Source: DASRDU01 sp035560235
Lineage (GTDB): Bacteria > Acidobacteriota > Blastocatellia > RBC074
Reading direction: 5' to 3'
Assembly (NCBI GenBank): GCA_035560235.1
Contig: DATMAG010000064.1
Span: forward strand, 1-40,261
Length of the DNA stretch: 40,261 nucleotides
The stretch's first letter is position 1; each line of letters opens with the position of its first letter. Shown one piece after another: positions 1 to 8,442 of this stretch. Under the pieces are notes generated by a model. It was not told where the DNA came from, did not search any database, and saw nothing but the letters and a program-made list of their open reading frames with translations. Made by a program: the position numbers and the translations under genes.

Positions 1-71
1 GTCATCCCGCACGGTTTGGGGCCCGGAGCGGGAAAAAAGTTCGGGCAGTTGCCGCTTCGCTGTCTGGCCAT
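1..71 (-). CDS. Possible first ORF of an insertion element, partial (runs off left edge)
   Basis: A minus-strand ORF opens with ATG at 71, preceded by a good Shine-Dalgarno sequence (GAGGAG, six bases upstream), and stays open for 23 codons to the window edge. An alternative ATG sits at 74. The start lies about 68 bases inside the putative IS end at 139, a spacing usual for the first transposase ORF of IS3-type elements. The visible peptide (MARQRSGNCPNFF...) does not resemble any transposase I can name, so the product is unknown. The gene call rests on the ribosome binding site and on position only; a different frame could be the real one. Confidence 0.35.
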   Translation of the reverse strand, partial: MARQRSGNCPNFFPAPGPKPCGM

Positions 72-139
72 CATTTTCTCCTCGTTGGACAGCAGCGATT
101 TTACACCTTGAACGCCTGTCTAAATTTTGGGGAGTATCA
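71..139 (-). mobile_element. Putative insertion-sequence terminus
   Basis: Read on the minus strand, position 139 begins TGATACTCCCCAAAATTTAG, and the reading frame of the truncated acyltransferase loses its family resemblance exactly here. A short leader follows, then a ribosome binding site and an ATG. A TG-starting terminus, short leader and first ORF fit the geometry of an IS3-like element. The opposite end and the transposase lie outside the window, so the IS assignment is inference. Confidence 0.4.
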
Positions 140-222
140 TAGACATCAAGCGACAGCAGGCGATTGCTGAGCGCTGTCGGCACAGCCTTGTCCTCAGAGG
201 TCGCGCGTTCGAACACCTTCAT
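139..222 (-). pseudogene. 5' fragment of a DUF5009/HGSNAT-type sugar acyltransferase
   Basis: A minus-strand ATG at 222 has a strong ribosome binding site (AGGAGGACAAACCC) and lies 20 bases after the epimerase stop codon, so the two form an operon. The first 28 residues end in NRLLSLDVY, matching the opening of membrane acyltransferases of the DUF5009/heparan-alpha-glucosaminide N-acetyltransferase type, which usually continue with RG and a hydrophobic segment. The intact relative at 24339-25616 reads FRLASLDAYRGLVMLL at the same place. Here the sequence after Y changes to non-homologous codons at the putative IS end. The frame stays open to the window edge but no longer resembles the family. 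I read it as a gene interrupted by insertion; whether the rest survives beyond the IS cannot be seen. Confidence 0.55.
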
Positions 223-241
223 GGGTTTGTCCTCCTGCTGT

Positions 242-1552
242 TTACTGCGGCATCTGTTTCAGCAGCGCCAGGCATTCGATCATCGCGCGGCCATTGTGAT
301 AACCGGCCTTCCAGATCTGCGCCTTGTCGCCCTGCGCCACGCCTTCGGGAGTGATGGTGGCGTGCCACTCGCCGTGCTGCCAGTCGGTCTGATATTTTTC
401 GATGAAATCGTATGTCCGGCGAAAGACATCAAGATACTTCGGCTCATTCGTCAGCCGATGCAGATAGAGCGCGCTGACGATGGCTTCAGCCTCGACCCAC
501 CAGATTTTGCCGCGCCGGTTCGCCGCCTGATTGAAATAGCCGCTGTCATAAAAGCCGCCCTGAATCGCATCATAACCATACTTCAGCGAATAATCGAAGA
601 GCGCCCGGTACAGATCGAGCAGCGGATAATTCGAAACGCCCGCCGCGTCGCAGGCATCAATCAGCAGCCAGATGTTTTCAAGATCGTGGCCGTAAGAAAC
701 GCGCGCCAACTCTCCATCAAGCCGCGGCTGCCAGTTGCGGTCGTATTTATCAGTGCAGGCAGTCAGCCCTTTGCGCACGACTGCATTGCTTTCAATCGTA
801 ATCAGTTCAAGCAGCCGTTCACGCGCCAGCGGCAGCCTGCTCGCTCGATGGAACGTGGTCATCGCTTCAAGCAGGTGCAGGTGCGTATTCATCAGCTTCA
901 TCGCGTGCGGCACGCCCATGTAGCCGTTTTCATCCGCCGCCGGAACTGTCCAGTCCTCATTGAAGTATTCGAGATAACCGCCGTATGTTTTGTCGTGCGC
1001 CTTTGCTTCGAGCAGATTGAACAGGCGCGCAGCCAGTTCCAGCGCCTCTTTTTTCTGACTGGCGAGGTAGTATTCAGACAGCGCGTACAGCGCGAAGGAC
1101 TGGCCGTAAAGATGCTTTTTCGGTTTCACCTTCTGCCGCCCGGTCGCATCCACTTCCCAGTAAAAGCCGCTATTCGTCGCATCCCACATTCTCTCTTTCA
1201 GAAAGCGAAAGCCGTGATCGGCGGCGGCCAGATACTCACTGCGGTTGTACCCGGCGCGGGCGAGTCGCGCAAAGAGCCAGACCGTGCGCGCCTGAGTGAC
1301 AATCATTTTTGTGGTCTGCCCGTTCGGATTGCCCTGCGCATCGAAGTTGATCGTGTAACCACCATTAGTCCGGTCGAGACTCTTTGCGTACCAGAATCGC
1401 GCGATGTTTTCAGTCAGGTTCTTTTCAAGTTTCGGAATGTACTGGCGGGCGAGCGCAGCCTTGTCCTGTGCGGTTGCTGAAGTCATAACCAGCAGCAGGC
1501 AGATGGCCGCAGGCGCGGCTTTCAGAAAGGGTGAACCGTGTTTCGGGGACAC
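242..1552 (-). CDS. AGE family epimerase/isomerase, exported
   Basis: This 436-residue protein belongs to the N-acylglucosamine 2-epimerase / cellobiose 2-epimerase superfamily, which epimerises or isomerises sugars at C2 in an (alpha/alpha)6 barrel. Visible family hallmarks are a GHDLEN-W segment near residue 290, a WWVEAEA segment near 355 and HGEWHATI near 400, which carry the usual active-site His/Glu/Trp positions. Residues 1-28 form a signal peptide (hydrophobic AAICLLLVMTSATAQ), so the enzyme is probably periplasmic, unlike most family members. The start is GTG; no ATG lies upstream in frame and the ribosome binding site is weak. It is followed at 20 bases by the truncated acyltransferase, suggesting a role in amino-sugar or oligosaccharide handling. 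The exact substrate cannot be told. Confidence 0.88.
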   Translation of the reverse strand: MSPKHGSPFLKAAPAAICLLLVMTSATAQDKAALARQYIPKLEKNLTENIARFWYAKSLDRTNGGYTINFDAQGNPNGQTTKMIVTQARTVWLFARLARAGYNRSEYLAAADHGFRFLKERMWDATNSGFYWEVDATGRQKVKPKKHLYGQSFALYALSEYYLASQKKEALELAARLFNLLEAKAHDKTYGGYLEYFNEDWTVPAADENGYMGVPHAMKLMNTHLHLLEAMTTFHRASRLPLARERLLELITIESNAVVRKGLTACTDKYDRNWQPRLDGELARVSYGHDLENIWLLIDACDAAGVSNYPLLDLYRALFDYSLKYGYDAIQGGFYDSGYFNQAANRRGKIWWVEAEAIVSALYLHRLTNEPKYLDVFRRTYDFIEKYQTDWQHGEWHATITPEGVAQGDKAQIWKAGYHNGRAMIECLALLKQMPQ

Positions 1553-1625
1553 AGTAATGACGTGAGCCTTTCTCTCAGTTGAAGACTGCTCAATTTGTAA
1601 TCAGCCGGAAACTGACCTGAACCTG

Positions 1626-2231
1626 TCAGGATGAGCGGCGCAACCGCTCCAGTTCCTCGCGCAGCCGTGCCAGTTCCGCCTCTGCCCGATCAGCGCGCTC
1701 AGCCTCGCGTGCGGCGCGTTCAGCTTCCTGATTAGCACGTTCAGCTTCCTGTTTCGCGCGCTCGGCTTCCTGATTTGCTCGTTCAGCTTCGCGGGCGGCG
1801 CGTTCGGCTCCGGTCGGGATGATGTTTCCGGACTTGTCGCACCAGCGCAGCCGGGTTTCGGGAATGCCTTTATACACGTTTCGCCACAGCGTCACGCTCA
1901 GGCCGACCGTCGGCAGCACAAAATCATCGCGCAGGCGGTAGCGTTTGCCGGAGCTTATTTCAAAGACTCGCAGCACCTGTTCGCTCAACTCCTGCATCGG
2001 ATCAAAGACGATGTAGTAATTGATCCCCATTTCGACATAGCGACGCAATTTGCTGCCGAGTTCGTTGCCTTCGCGGTTCGAGACGACTTCGACCACCACT
2101 TCCGGCACTTTGCCGAACTCCCAGATCATGTATGAGCGGTTTTCTTTGGCGTGCCAGTCCTTGTTGACCTCCACGTCCAGGTTCAGAAACATATCAGGCA
2201 CGAGCGGTGACTGACGCACTGAATAGAACAC
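1626..2231 (-). CDS. Uma2-family (DUF820) endonuclease-like protein, 5' end defective
   Basis: The visible 201-residue ORF has the Uma2/DUF820 restriction-endonuclease-like core: SPLVPDMFLNLDV, VPEVVVEVVSNREGNE and YYIVFDP, which carry the Asp and Glu-X-Val positions of the PD-(D/E)XK fold. Function of the family is unproven. Residues from about 142 are a charged heptad coiled coil (AERANQE-type repeats). The only start is GTG at 2231, inside the conserved core. The frame upstream still encodes family-like sequence (LLVEPLYSSWTPEADED..., 2232-2350) and stays open to 2465 but contains no ATG, GTG or TTG. The gene has therefore probably lost its start by a small mutation or truncation, and may be a pseudogene. 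It lies just downstream of the argH-family gene on the same strand. Confidence 0.6.
   Translation of the reverse strand: MFYSVRQSPLVPDMFLNLDVEVNKDWHAKENRSYMIWEFGKVPEVVVEVVSNREGNELGSKLRRYVEMGINYYIVFDPMQELSEQVLRVFEISSGKRYRLRDDFVLPTVGLSVTLWRNVYKGIPETRLRWCDKSGNIIPTGAERAAREAERANQEAERAKQEAERANQEAERAAREAERADRAEAELARLREELERLRRSS
1690..1810 (-). repeat. In-gene 21-bp tandem repeats encoding a heptad coiled coil
   Basis: Five to six imperfect 21-base units encode AERA(N/K/A)(Q/R)E heptads at the C-terminus of the Uma2-like protein. Copy number could vary between strains by slippage without breaking the frame. Confidence 0.7.
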
Positions 2232-2384
2232 GCCGACATTGGCATCGGCCAGAAAGGTGCGTGGCGCAGGATGGTCTTCGTCGGCTTCGGGAGTCCACGA
2301 GCTGTAAAGCGGCTCGACCAGCAGCCGCTGCTGTGGTGATACCCAACAGCAGCAGCTCAGATATTCACTGTCGCCCTTTCTACT

Positions 2385-2445
2385 CTTTCCCTTTTCTCCT
2401 CTACCTTCGTGTTCTTCCTGCCCTTCGTGGTTGATCCCCGCCTGA
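2385..2445. repeat. Degenerate ACGAAGG-type heptamer repeat
   Basis: On the minus strand this stretch reads CCACGAAGGGCAGGAAGAACACGAAGGTAGAGG in overlapping pieces, a degraded seven-base-period repeat related to the outer arms of the palindrome at 3972-4178. It lies where the 5' end of the Uma2-like gene should be and may be the insertion that removed its start. Confidence 0.45.
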
Positions 2446-2465
2446 CCGATAACGGATGTTCTGAC

Positions 2466-3956
2466 TCAGGCGAGCCAGGCCTTTTTGCGCCTGTTGATGC
2501 GCTGCGGAAAGGCCGCGAGCAGCGCGGCCTTGCTCCTGCGCCATTTCTGATCTTCGTTTGCCAGCCTGTCCTGTTCATCCAGAAACTTCTCAACCGTCCC
2601 TGGCGCGGGGCCGCCGATGACTTTGCGCACGTTCACGAAATTGACGGGACAGAGCGCAGCCTCAAGCTTTTTACGCGGCGTGCTGAGGGGGCGACCGAGC
2701 GATTCTCTGGCCACGCTGAGCAGTGTCTCAACCATCGTCGCACAGTCGGCTTCAGCGTCAGGCAGTCGTTTGATCGTCTGCGCGACCAGACGGTGCGCGG
2801 CCTTGAAACTCAGCCTCTCTTCCCTGACCAGCGTATCGGCCAGTTCAGTCATCGTCAGGCAACTGCCTTCGGCGCGGCGTTTCAGATTCGCTTCGTCAAC
2901 CGTGATCGAACTGACTGCGCCTGAGAGCAGGCTGATGGCGCGGCGGGCATCAAGGAATGTATTGAAAACCAGCGGTTGCAGGTCGTCTTCGACATCAACG
3001 ATGTCGCCGAACGGAGTGTTATGCACGCTCGTCATCACCGCGACGGCCTGGCTGTAAGCCTTGCTCGTAATGATGCGCGCGTGTTCGAGCGCGACGGGGT
3101 TGCGCTTCTGCGGCATGATCGAACTCGTCTGAACATAAGCATCGCTCAGACGAATGAATGAAAATTCCTGCGTCGCCCAGAGCAGGAGATCCTGCACGAA
3201 TTTACCGAGTGAAATCATCGCCGTCGCCAGCGCGCTGATGGTTTCCAGCAGGTAATCAATCCCGCCGATTGCGCCGTATGAGTTTTCCGCGATGCCTTCA
3301 AAGCCGAGCAGCATCGTCGTCATTTTGCGGTCAATCGGAAAGCCGGTCGTCGTGATGGCACACGCGCCAAGCGGATTGCGATTGACGGTGGCGAAGGCGG
3401 CTTTGAAGCGTCCGATGTCGCGGGTGATGAATTCGATTGCGGCTGAAAGGTAATGCGCGAGCGTTGTCGGCTGCGCCGGTTGCGTGTGCGTGTGCGCGGG
3501 CATCACGGTGCAGAGATGCTGTCGCGCCAGTCTCATCAGCGCCGAGCGCAAAGCGATCAGTTCATCAACCGTCAGCAGAATCTCTTCGCGCAGCTTCATC
3601 CGGTACATCGTCACGTCAATGTCGTTGCGGCTGCGCGCAATGTGCAGCCTGCCCGCGACCTCTTCACCGATCAAAGCTGACAGTTCGCGTTCGACATAAA
3701 AGTACAGATCTTCAACCGTGCCGTCATACTTTGCTTCGCTGATTTTTTTGAGATCCAGCCGGTCAAGCCCGCGCAGAATCGCGCGCGCGTCATCGGGCGA
3801 AATGATCTTTCGTTCAGCCAGCATCAGCGCGTGCGCGTAATGGATGTGCATGAGCGGCTGCAGAAAATATTTCTGCCCGTCAGCAAAGTTGTGAGTGAGA
3901 ACACTGGAGGAATAAACAGGCGCAGGAAAACGTTCAGAAGCTTCTTTCGGGCTCAT
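2466..3956 (-). CDS. argH: Argininosuccinate lyase family protein
   Basis: A 496-residue member of the fumarase/aspartase/argininosuccinate lyase superfamily, which eliminates fumarate from a succinyl adduct; ArgH itself makes arginine from argininosuccinate. Visible motifs are ARSRND (107-112), the HTHTQPAQP helix (155-163) with the catalytic His, and the signature SSIMPQKRNP (278-287) with the catalytic Ser; the family usually has KKNP. An ASL C-terminal domain follows. The start is ATG at 3956; the frame runs upstream to 4055, but those 33 codons fall inside the palindromic repeat and are unlikely to be translated. The usual ArgH N-terminus (WGGRF) is absent, so a related lyase such as a nitrosuccinate lyase or another succinyl-adduct lyase remains possible. 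No other arginine gene is in the window. Confidence 0.75.
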   Translation of the reverse strand: MSPKEASERFPAPVYSSSVLTHNFADGQKYFLQPLMHIHYAHALMLAERKIISPDDARAILRGLDRLDLKKISEAKYDGTVEDLYFYVERELSALIGEEVAGRLHIARSRNDIDVTMYRMKLREEILLTVDELIALRSALMRLARQHLCTVMPAHTHTQPAQPTTLAHYLSAAIEFITRDIGRFKAAFATVNRNPLGACAITTTGFPIDRKMTTMLLGFEGIAENSYGAIGGIDYLLETISALATAMISLGKFVQDLLLWATQEFSFIRLSDAYVQTSSIMPQKRNPVALEHARIITSKAYSQAVAVMTSVHNTPFGDIVDVEDDLQPLVFNTFLDARRAISLLSGAVSSITVDEANLKRRAEGSCLTMTELADTLVREERLSFKAAHRLVAQTIKRLPDAEADCATMVETLLSVARESLGRPLSTPRKKLEAALCPVNFVNVRKVIGGPAPGTVEKFLDEQDRLANEDQKWRRSKAALLAAFPQRINRRKKAWLA

Positions 3957-3971
3957 GGAAAAAACCGGAAT

Positions 3972-4178
3972 CCACAAAGGCACACGAAGCGGCGCTAAAT
4001 CAGAACACCGGAACCTGGAACAATGAAGTTCACCACAGAGGACACAGAGGCTCACAGAGAGCGCCTGGAATCAGCTCTCCTCTGTGAGCCTCTGTGTCCT
4101 CTGTGGTGAACTTCATTGTTGCGCGTCCCGGTTCAGGATGAATCTCTCATCTTCGTGCTGCTTCGTGTGCCTTCGTGG
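3972..4178. repeat. Nested palindromic repeat (heptamer families)
   Basis: Two nested inverted repeats occupy nearly all the space between the receptor gene and the argH-family gene. The inner arms 4021-4058 and 4081-4118 are perfect over 38 bases and are built from CACAGAG heptamers; the loop is 22 bases. The outer arms 3972-3990 and 4160-4178 match over 19 bases with one mismatch and are built from ACGAAG heptamers. The structure would form a very stable hairpin in RNA or single-stranded DNA. It could terminate transcription from the receptor gene, but its regular repeat composition suggests a mobile or amplified repeat family. Confidence 0.85.
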
Positions 4179-4187
4179 AAGAAAAGA

Positions 4188-7139
4188 TCAGAAGTTGAAT
4201 TTGAAACCAAGCTGAAACTGACGGCTGTCAAGCGCGGTCGGATTGCGAGTCGTGAAATCCGGCAGCGGCGCTGACAACACGCCGTTCGCGTCGGTCGTCA
4301 CGACGCTGTTGACCGAAAAGATGCTGCGCCGATTGAAGACGTTGACGAACTCACCGAAGACTTCGGCATTGAAGCGTTCGGTGAAACGAATGAACCGCGA
4401 ATAGCGCAGGTCAACATTGAACTGCACGGGCGTGTTGCCGGTGTTGCGCCCGATGAAAAGCGGGCGGTCTGATCCGGTCACGCCGTCCCTGTTCACGTCC
4501 TGATTGGAAGTGATATTGAACGTCTCGCCGCTGTTGGCAATCAGAATCACGCCGACCTGATTGTCGTTGACCAGCCGGTTCATAAACTCATTTTGAATTT
4601 TGAAGGTCGGACGACCGACAAAGCTGAGCACAAATGTGTGCCGCTGATCAGCGAGCGAATTGCCCCGGTCGCGGCGGCGACTGGTCGGGTCAGACAGCAC
4701 CAGCGCCGGAGCGGCTACGAGGTTCTGTTCCGGCGCGTCGTCAATTGAATGCGACCAGGTGTAATTGGCGCTGAACTGATAACCGCTGGCGAAGCGTTTG
4801 GTCAGCGTCAGCACTCCGGCGGTGTAATCAGAGATCCCGACCGATTCAGCAATCAGCACGTTATTGAAATCCGGATAGAGCCGCGTGGCCGCGCTGATCG
4901 TTGTGCTGAAGATGGGCCGCCCGTCAGCCAGTGTGCCGGTCGGATTGATCGGGTTGATGTTGCGATAGACCGGAATGTGACTGCCACGCGAATGAATCGC
5001 GCCGAGCGTGACTGAATAGTTCTGTGACAGCGCCTGCTCAATCTGCACGTTGGTGTGAAAGGCGTACATATTGACGAAATCGGGCGCGACTCCGGTGATG
5101 CTCTGACGCGGCGGCGTCACGCCCGGAGGCAGCGAACCAAGCGTGCCCGGAAAGGCAGGCGCGCCCGGACTGGTCGGGCTGAAGCTGAAATTCAGAAAGA
5201 CAGGGCTGCCGTTGCCCTGCAGGGCGCGGCGGTAAATATCAATCAGCGGCGGGTCGTAATACAGTCCCGCGCTTGCGCGAATCACTGTCGGGCGGTCGCC
5301 TTCGCGCAGGCCGTAAACGATGCCCAGACGCGGCGCGATGTTGTTTTTGTCCACATTGAAATTCTGCGAGAGCGCCAGCGGCGAGGTTTTGATCGCCTGC
5401 GGCACATCGTAAAGATCGTAACGCAGCCCGTAATTGAACTTCAGGCGCGGCGTCACCTTCCAGTCATCCTGCGCGAACAGGTGATAGTAAAAGGTCTTGT
5501 ATTCAATCATCGGATTACCGATGGCTTCGATGTACTGCGTGTAACCACGCGGAGCGGTTCCGTTCTTTGCCGCCACATAAGCCGCAATGCTCGGGAAGGT
5601 GTATTGCGCAAAGGTGCGCGACACGCGCTCATCACGGACGATGTTGACGCCGCCGCCGAATTTCATCGTGTGTCGGCCTTTGGTTATCGTCAGATTGTTG
5701 AGAATCTGATTTGACACCTGCAGCGGCTGCACCAGGTCATCGGTCGGCGCGCCGAAATTGGCGACGCCTGCAATTACCAGCGTCAGGCCCTGGCCAGAAT
5801 TGTTGTTAGCCAGGTTCTGCGATTTGCGCCGCGCATACTGATAACGAAACTCGTTGAGCAGTTCCGGCGAAAGCGTTGAAATCACCTGCACGCCAAGCGA
5901 ATCAGAAGCGTCAACGAAATCAATGCTGCGCTGCAGCGTATTGAGGCCGCCCGCGATGTTGTTGGGCGAAGTGTTGCGGAAGAGATTGTAACGACCACTC
6001 AGGCGATGCTGGCTGCTCAGTTGCAGGTCGCTGCGCACGATGAAGAAGTTGACACGCTGCGCCGCCGGAATCGAACCGGGGAAAGCATTCTGCGGCACGC
6101 CTGCCGCGATGAGCGCTGCTTTATTGGCTTCGCTGATGGTCACGACACGCTGCGGTTCGCCCGCCAGATCGCGGGTGACTCGTTCGTAGCCGGAATAAAA
6201 ATGCCAGCGGTCTTTGATAATCGGCCCGCCGATGGCTCCGGTGAAATCATCAACCACAGCGGGCGGGCGCGGGATGCCGCCGTAAAAAAACGGTCGCGCT
6301 GAAAACGGCGTGCGCCGAAAACGATAACTCGCTGAGCCGTGATAGCTGTTGGTTCCCGATGGCGTGACCGCGTTCATAATCAGGCCGGGCGTGTTGCCGA
6401 ATTCAGCCGCGAAGCCGTTGGTGACAAGCTGCACTTCGCTGACAAAGGCTTCTGAAATCGGCATCAGGCGAATGCCTGCGCGGTCAGTCTGCGTGTTGTT
6501 GTTGCCGTCAAGCTGATAATTGGTGCGGCGCGCATAACCGTTGGCATTGATGCGCGGCACGCCGAATTCGGCGTTGGGTCGGCCCGTCACGTTCGCCTGC
6601 AGCAGCGAGAAGTTATAAGGATTGCGCGAGACGAGCGGCAGATTGCGCACTTCCCTTTCATTCATCACGCGGCCCAGATCAATTTTGGCGACATCGGCAA
6701 TCGGCGCGTCGGAAGTAATCGTGATCTGTTCAGTCACGCCGCCGGTTTCAAGGCGCAGGTCAATGGTCGCGGTCTGCCCGGTGGTTAGCGTCACGCCTTC
6801 GCGTGTCAGCCGCTTGAAGCCCGGAGCTTCGACCGTGATGCGATAAGTGCCGAGCGGCAGCAGCGGCACGCGATAGACGCCGTTCTCTTCGGTCGTGACG
6901 CTGCGTGTTGCGCCGGTTTCCAGATTGGTGATAGTGAGCTTTGCGCCGACTATTGATGAGCCATTCACGTCCGTCACGACTCCTTCAATCTGCCCGTTCA
7001 GCGCCTGCGACTGAGCCGGTGTCGGCTGCGGAGCCAGCAGCAGACAACAGGTCAGCAGCAGTAACAGAAATGATCCTGGCAGTTCAGTCTGAACAGACCG
7101 CTTTTCACTGACACCGGGCTGTGACAGGTGTGACTTCAT
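4188..7139 (-). CDS. Oar-like TonB-dependent outer-membrane receptor with carboxypeptidase-regulatory-like domain
   Basis: A 983-residue outer-membrane protein. A signal peptide covers about residues 1-43 (FLLLLLTCCLLLAPQPTPAQS). Residues 48-135 form a carboxypeptidase-regulatory-like beta-sandwich (GQIEGVVTDVNGSSIVGAKLTI...), then a TonB plug (about 140-265, including NYQLDGNNNTQT), then a beta barrel that ends in a terminal aromatic strand, FQLGFKFNF, the signal for Bam-dependent insertion. Such Oar/SusC-like receptors are greatly expanded in Acidobacteriota and are thought to import oligosaccharides or peptides. The start has a good ribosome binding site (AGAGGAGAACAATT before ATG). No SusD-like partner lies beside it. 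It is downstream of bshA on the same strand, with a 122-base gap that may hold its own promoter. The substrate is unknown. Confidence 0.9.
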   Translation of the reverse strand: MKSHLSQPGVSEKRSVQTELPGSFLLLLLTCCLLLAPQPTPAQSQALNGQIEGVVTDVNGSSIVGAKLTITNLETGATRSVTTEENGVYRVPLLPLGTYRITVEAPGFKRLTREGVTLTTGQTATIDLRLETGGVTEQITITSDAPIADVAKIDLGRVMNEREVRNLPLVSRNPYNFSLLQANVTGRPNAEFGVPRINANGYARRTNYQLDGNNNTQTDRAGIRLMPISEAFVSEVQLVTNGFAAEFGNTPGLIMNAVTPSGTNSYHGSASYRFRRTPFSARPFFYGGIPRPPAVVDDFTGAIGGPIIKDRWHFYSGYERVTRDLAGEPQRVVTISEANKAALIAAGVPQNAFPGSIPAAQRVNFFIVRSDLQLSSQHRLSGRYNLFRNTSPNNIAGGLNTLQRSIDFVDASDSLGVQVISTLSPELLNEFRYQYARRKSQNLANNNSGQGLTLVIAGVANFGAPTDDLVQPLQVSNQILNNLTITKGRHTMKFGGGVNIVRDERVSRTFAQYTFPSIAAYVAAKNGTAPRGYTQYIEAIGNPMIEYKTFYYHLFAQDDWKVTPRLKFNYGLRYDLYDVPQAIKTSPLALSQNFNVDKNNIAPRLGIVYGLREGDRPTVIRASAGLYYDPPLIDIYRRALQGNGSPVFLNFSFSPTSPGAPAFPGTLGSLPPGVTPPRQSITGVAPDFVNMYAFHTNVQIEQALSQNYSVTLGAIHSRGSHIPVYRNINPINPTGTLADGRPIFSTTISAATRLYPDFNNVLIAESVGISDYTAGVLTLTKRFASGYQFSANYTWSHSIDDAPEQNLVAAPALVLSDPTSRRRDRGNSLADQRHTFVLSFVGRPTFKIQNEFMNRLVNDNQVGVILIANSGETFNITSNQDVNRDGVTGSDRPLFIGRNTGNTPVQFNVDLRYSRFIRFTERFNAEVFGEFVNVFNRRSIFSVNSVVTTDANGVLSAPLPDFTTRNPTALDSRQFQLGFKFNF

Positions 7140-7261
7140 AATTGTTCTCCTCTTCTTCTGACGGGTTGCTGTGGATCGCCAATCACCACACGAGCGTGGT
7201 TACTTGTCAGATATTGCTGGAACGACTGCGCGTTTTTTATCTCACAAACAGACGCAATTCT

Positions 7262-8428
7262 TCAACGCGGTCTTCGGCCCTGCGCTGAAACAGAGCGCGA
7301 CGATTCGCGAACAACGCGTTCGTAAAGAGCTTCGTACTGCGGAATCACGCGGTCAGTCGAAAACTGCTCGATCGCCCAGGCGCGGGCGCGGCGACCTGTT
7401 TCGCGCCAGCGTGGCGGCGAAGCAAGCAGCGCCGCCGCGTGTTCGGCCATCGCTTCAGTATCACCGACCGGAACCAGCCAGCCCGTTTCGCCATCGCGCA
7501 CGACTTCGGACAGGCCGCCGGTGCGCGTGGCAATCACGGGCACTTCGCAGGCCATCGCTTCGAGCGCCGCCAGACCGAACGATTCCGTTTCACTCGGCAG
7601 CAGCAGCAGTTCGGCGACTGACAGATAATCAGCGATGTTCGGCACCGAGCCGACAAACAGCACATCAGCGGCCACGCCGAGTTCGCTGGCCAGAGCTTCG
7701 GCATTGCGACGCTCCGGCCCGTCGCCGCACATCACCAGCCGCGCCGGAACCGACGACCGCCGCCGCAGCGCTGCAAAGGCGCGCACGCAGTCCGTGATGC
7801 GTTTGACCGGACGGAAATTTGAAACGTGGATCAGCAGGTGTTCGCCCTGCGGTGCCAGTTCCGCCCGCAGAGCAGGATTATCGCGCCGCTGATAATCCTG
7901 CGCATTGATGAAGTTCGGGATGACTTCGACGTGATCGTGTCCGAATGTTCGTTCTGTCTCCTCGGCCAGATAATGCGAAACCGCTGTCACGGCGTCAGAC
8001 TGCGCAATCGAAAAGCGAGTCACCGGCAGAAAACTCGTGCGCGATCCGACCAGCGTGATGTCAGTGCCGTGCAGCGTCGTCACAAAAGGCAGATACCGCT
8101 CGGGCTTGTAAATCTCCCGCGCCAGATAGGCCGACGCCGCGTGCGGAATCGCGTAATGCATATGCAGCACGTCGAGCCTTGCCGCAGAAGCCACTTCAAC
8201 CAGCTTTGAAGAGAGCGCGAGCGTGTAAGGCGGAAACTCAAAGAGCGGATAATCAAACATCTCGACCTGATGAAACTGCATCCGCTCATTCAGCCGGCAC
8301 AGCCTCGTCGGCAGTTCATAGCTGATGAAATGGACTGAATGTCCCCGCGCTGCCAGTTCGCAGCCGAGTTCAGAGCCGACAATGCCGCTGCCGCCGTAAG
8401 TGGGAAAGACTGTGATGCCGATATTCAT
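7262..8428 (-). CDS. bshA: N-acetyl-alpha-D-glucosaminyl L-malate synthase (bacillithiol synthesis)
   Basis: A 388-residue GT4 glycosyltransferase. BshA joins UDP-GlcNAc to L-malate, the first step of bacillithiol, a low-molecular-weight thiol that replaces glutathione in several phyla. BshA-specific features are the N-terminal FPTYGGSGIVGSELG loop, LHMHYAIPHA, TTLHGTDITLVG and VSNFRPVKR; the GT4 nucleotide-sugar motif is ESFGLAALEAMACEVPVIAT. The length is normal for the family. It starts at ATG 8428, 72 bases after bshB1, which catalyses the next step, so the two are almost certainly co-transcribed. The third enzyme, BshC, is not in the window. The last 12 residues are polar and not conserved. 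Confidence 0.95.
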   Translation of the reverse strand: MNIGITVFPTYGGSGIVGSELGCELAARGHSVHFISYELPTRLCRLNERMQFHQVEMFDYPLFEFPPYTLALSSKLVEVASAARLDVLHMHYAIPHAASAYLAREIYKPERYLPFVTTLHGTDITLVGSRTSFLPVTRFSIAQSDAVTAVSHYLAEETERTFGHDHVEVIPNFINAQDYQRRDNPALRAELAPQGEHLLIHVSNFRPVKRITDCVRAFAALRRRSSVPARLVMCGDGPERRNAEALASELGVAADVLFVGSVPNIADYLSVAELLLLPSETESFGLAALEAMACEVPVIATRTGGLSEVVRDGETGWLVPVGDTEAMAEHAAALLASPPRWRETGRRARAWAIEQFSTDRVIPQYEALYERVVRESSRSVSAQGRRPR

Positions 8429-8442
8429 TGGAGCAATGATTA

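Noticed and set aside
164..1480. Long plus-strand ORF opposite the epimerase gene
   Set aside because: It is antisense to a gene with clear family motifs, has no recognisable domain, and its length is explained by high-GC codon use on the other strand.
3957..4055. N-terminal extension of the argH-family protein
   Set aside because: These codons lie inside the palindromic repeat; the conserved protein begins after the ATG at 3956.
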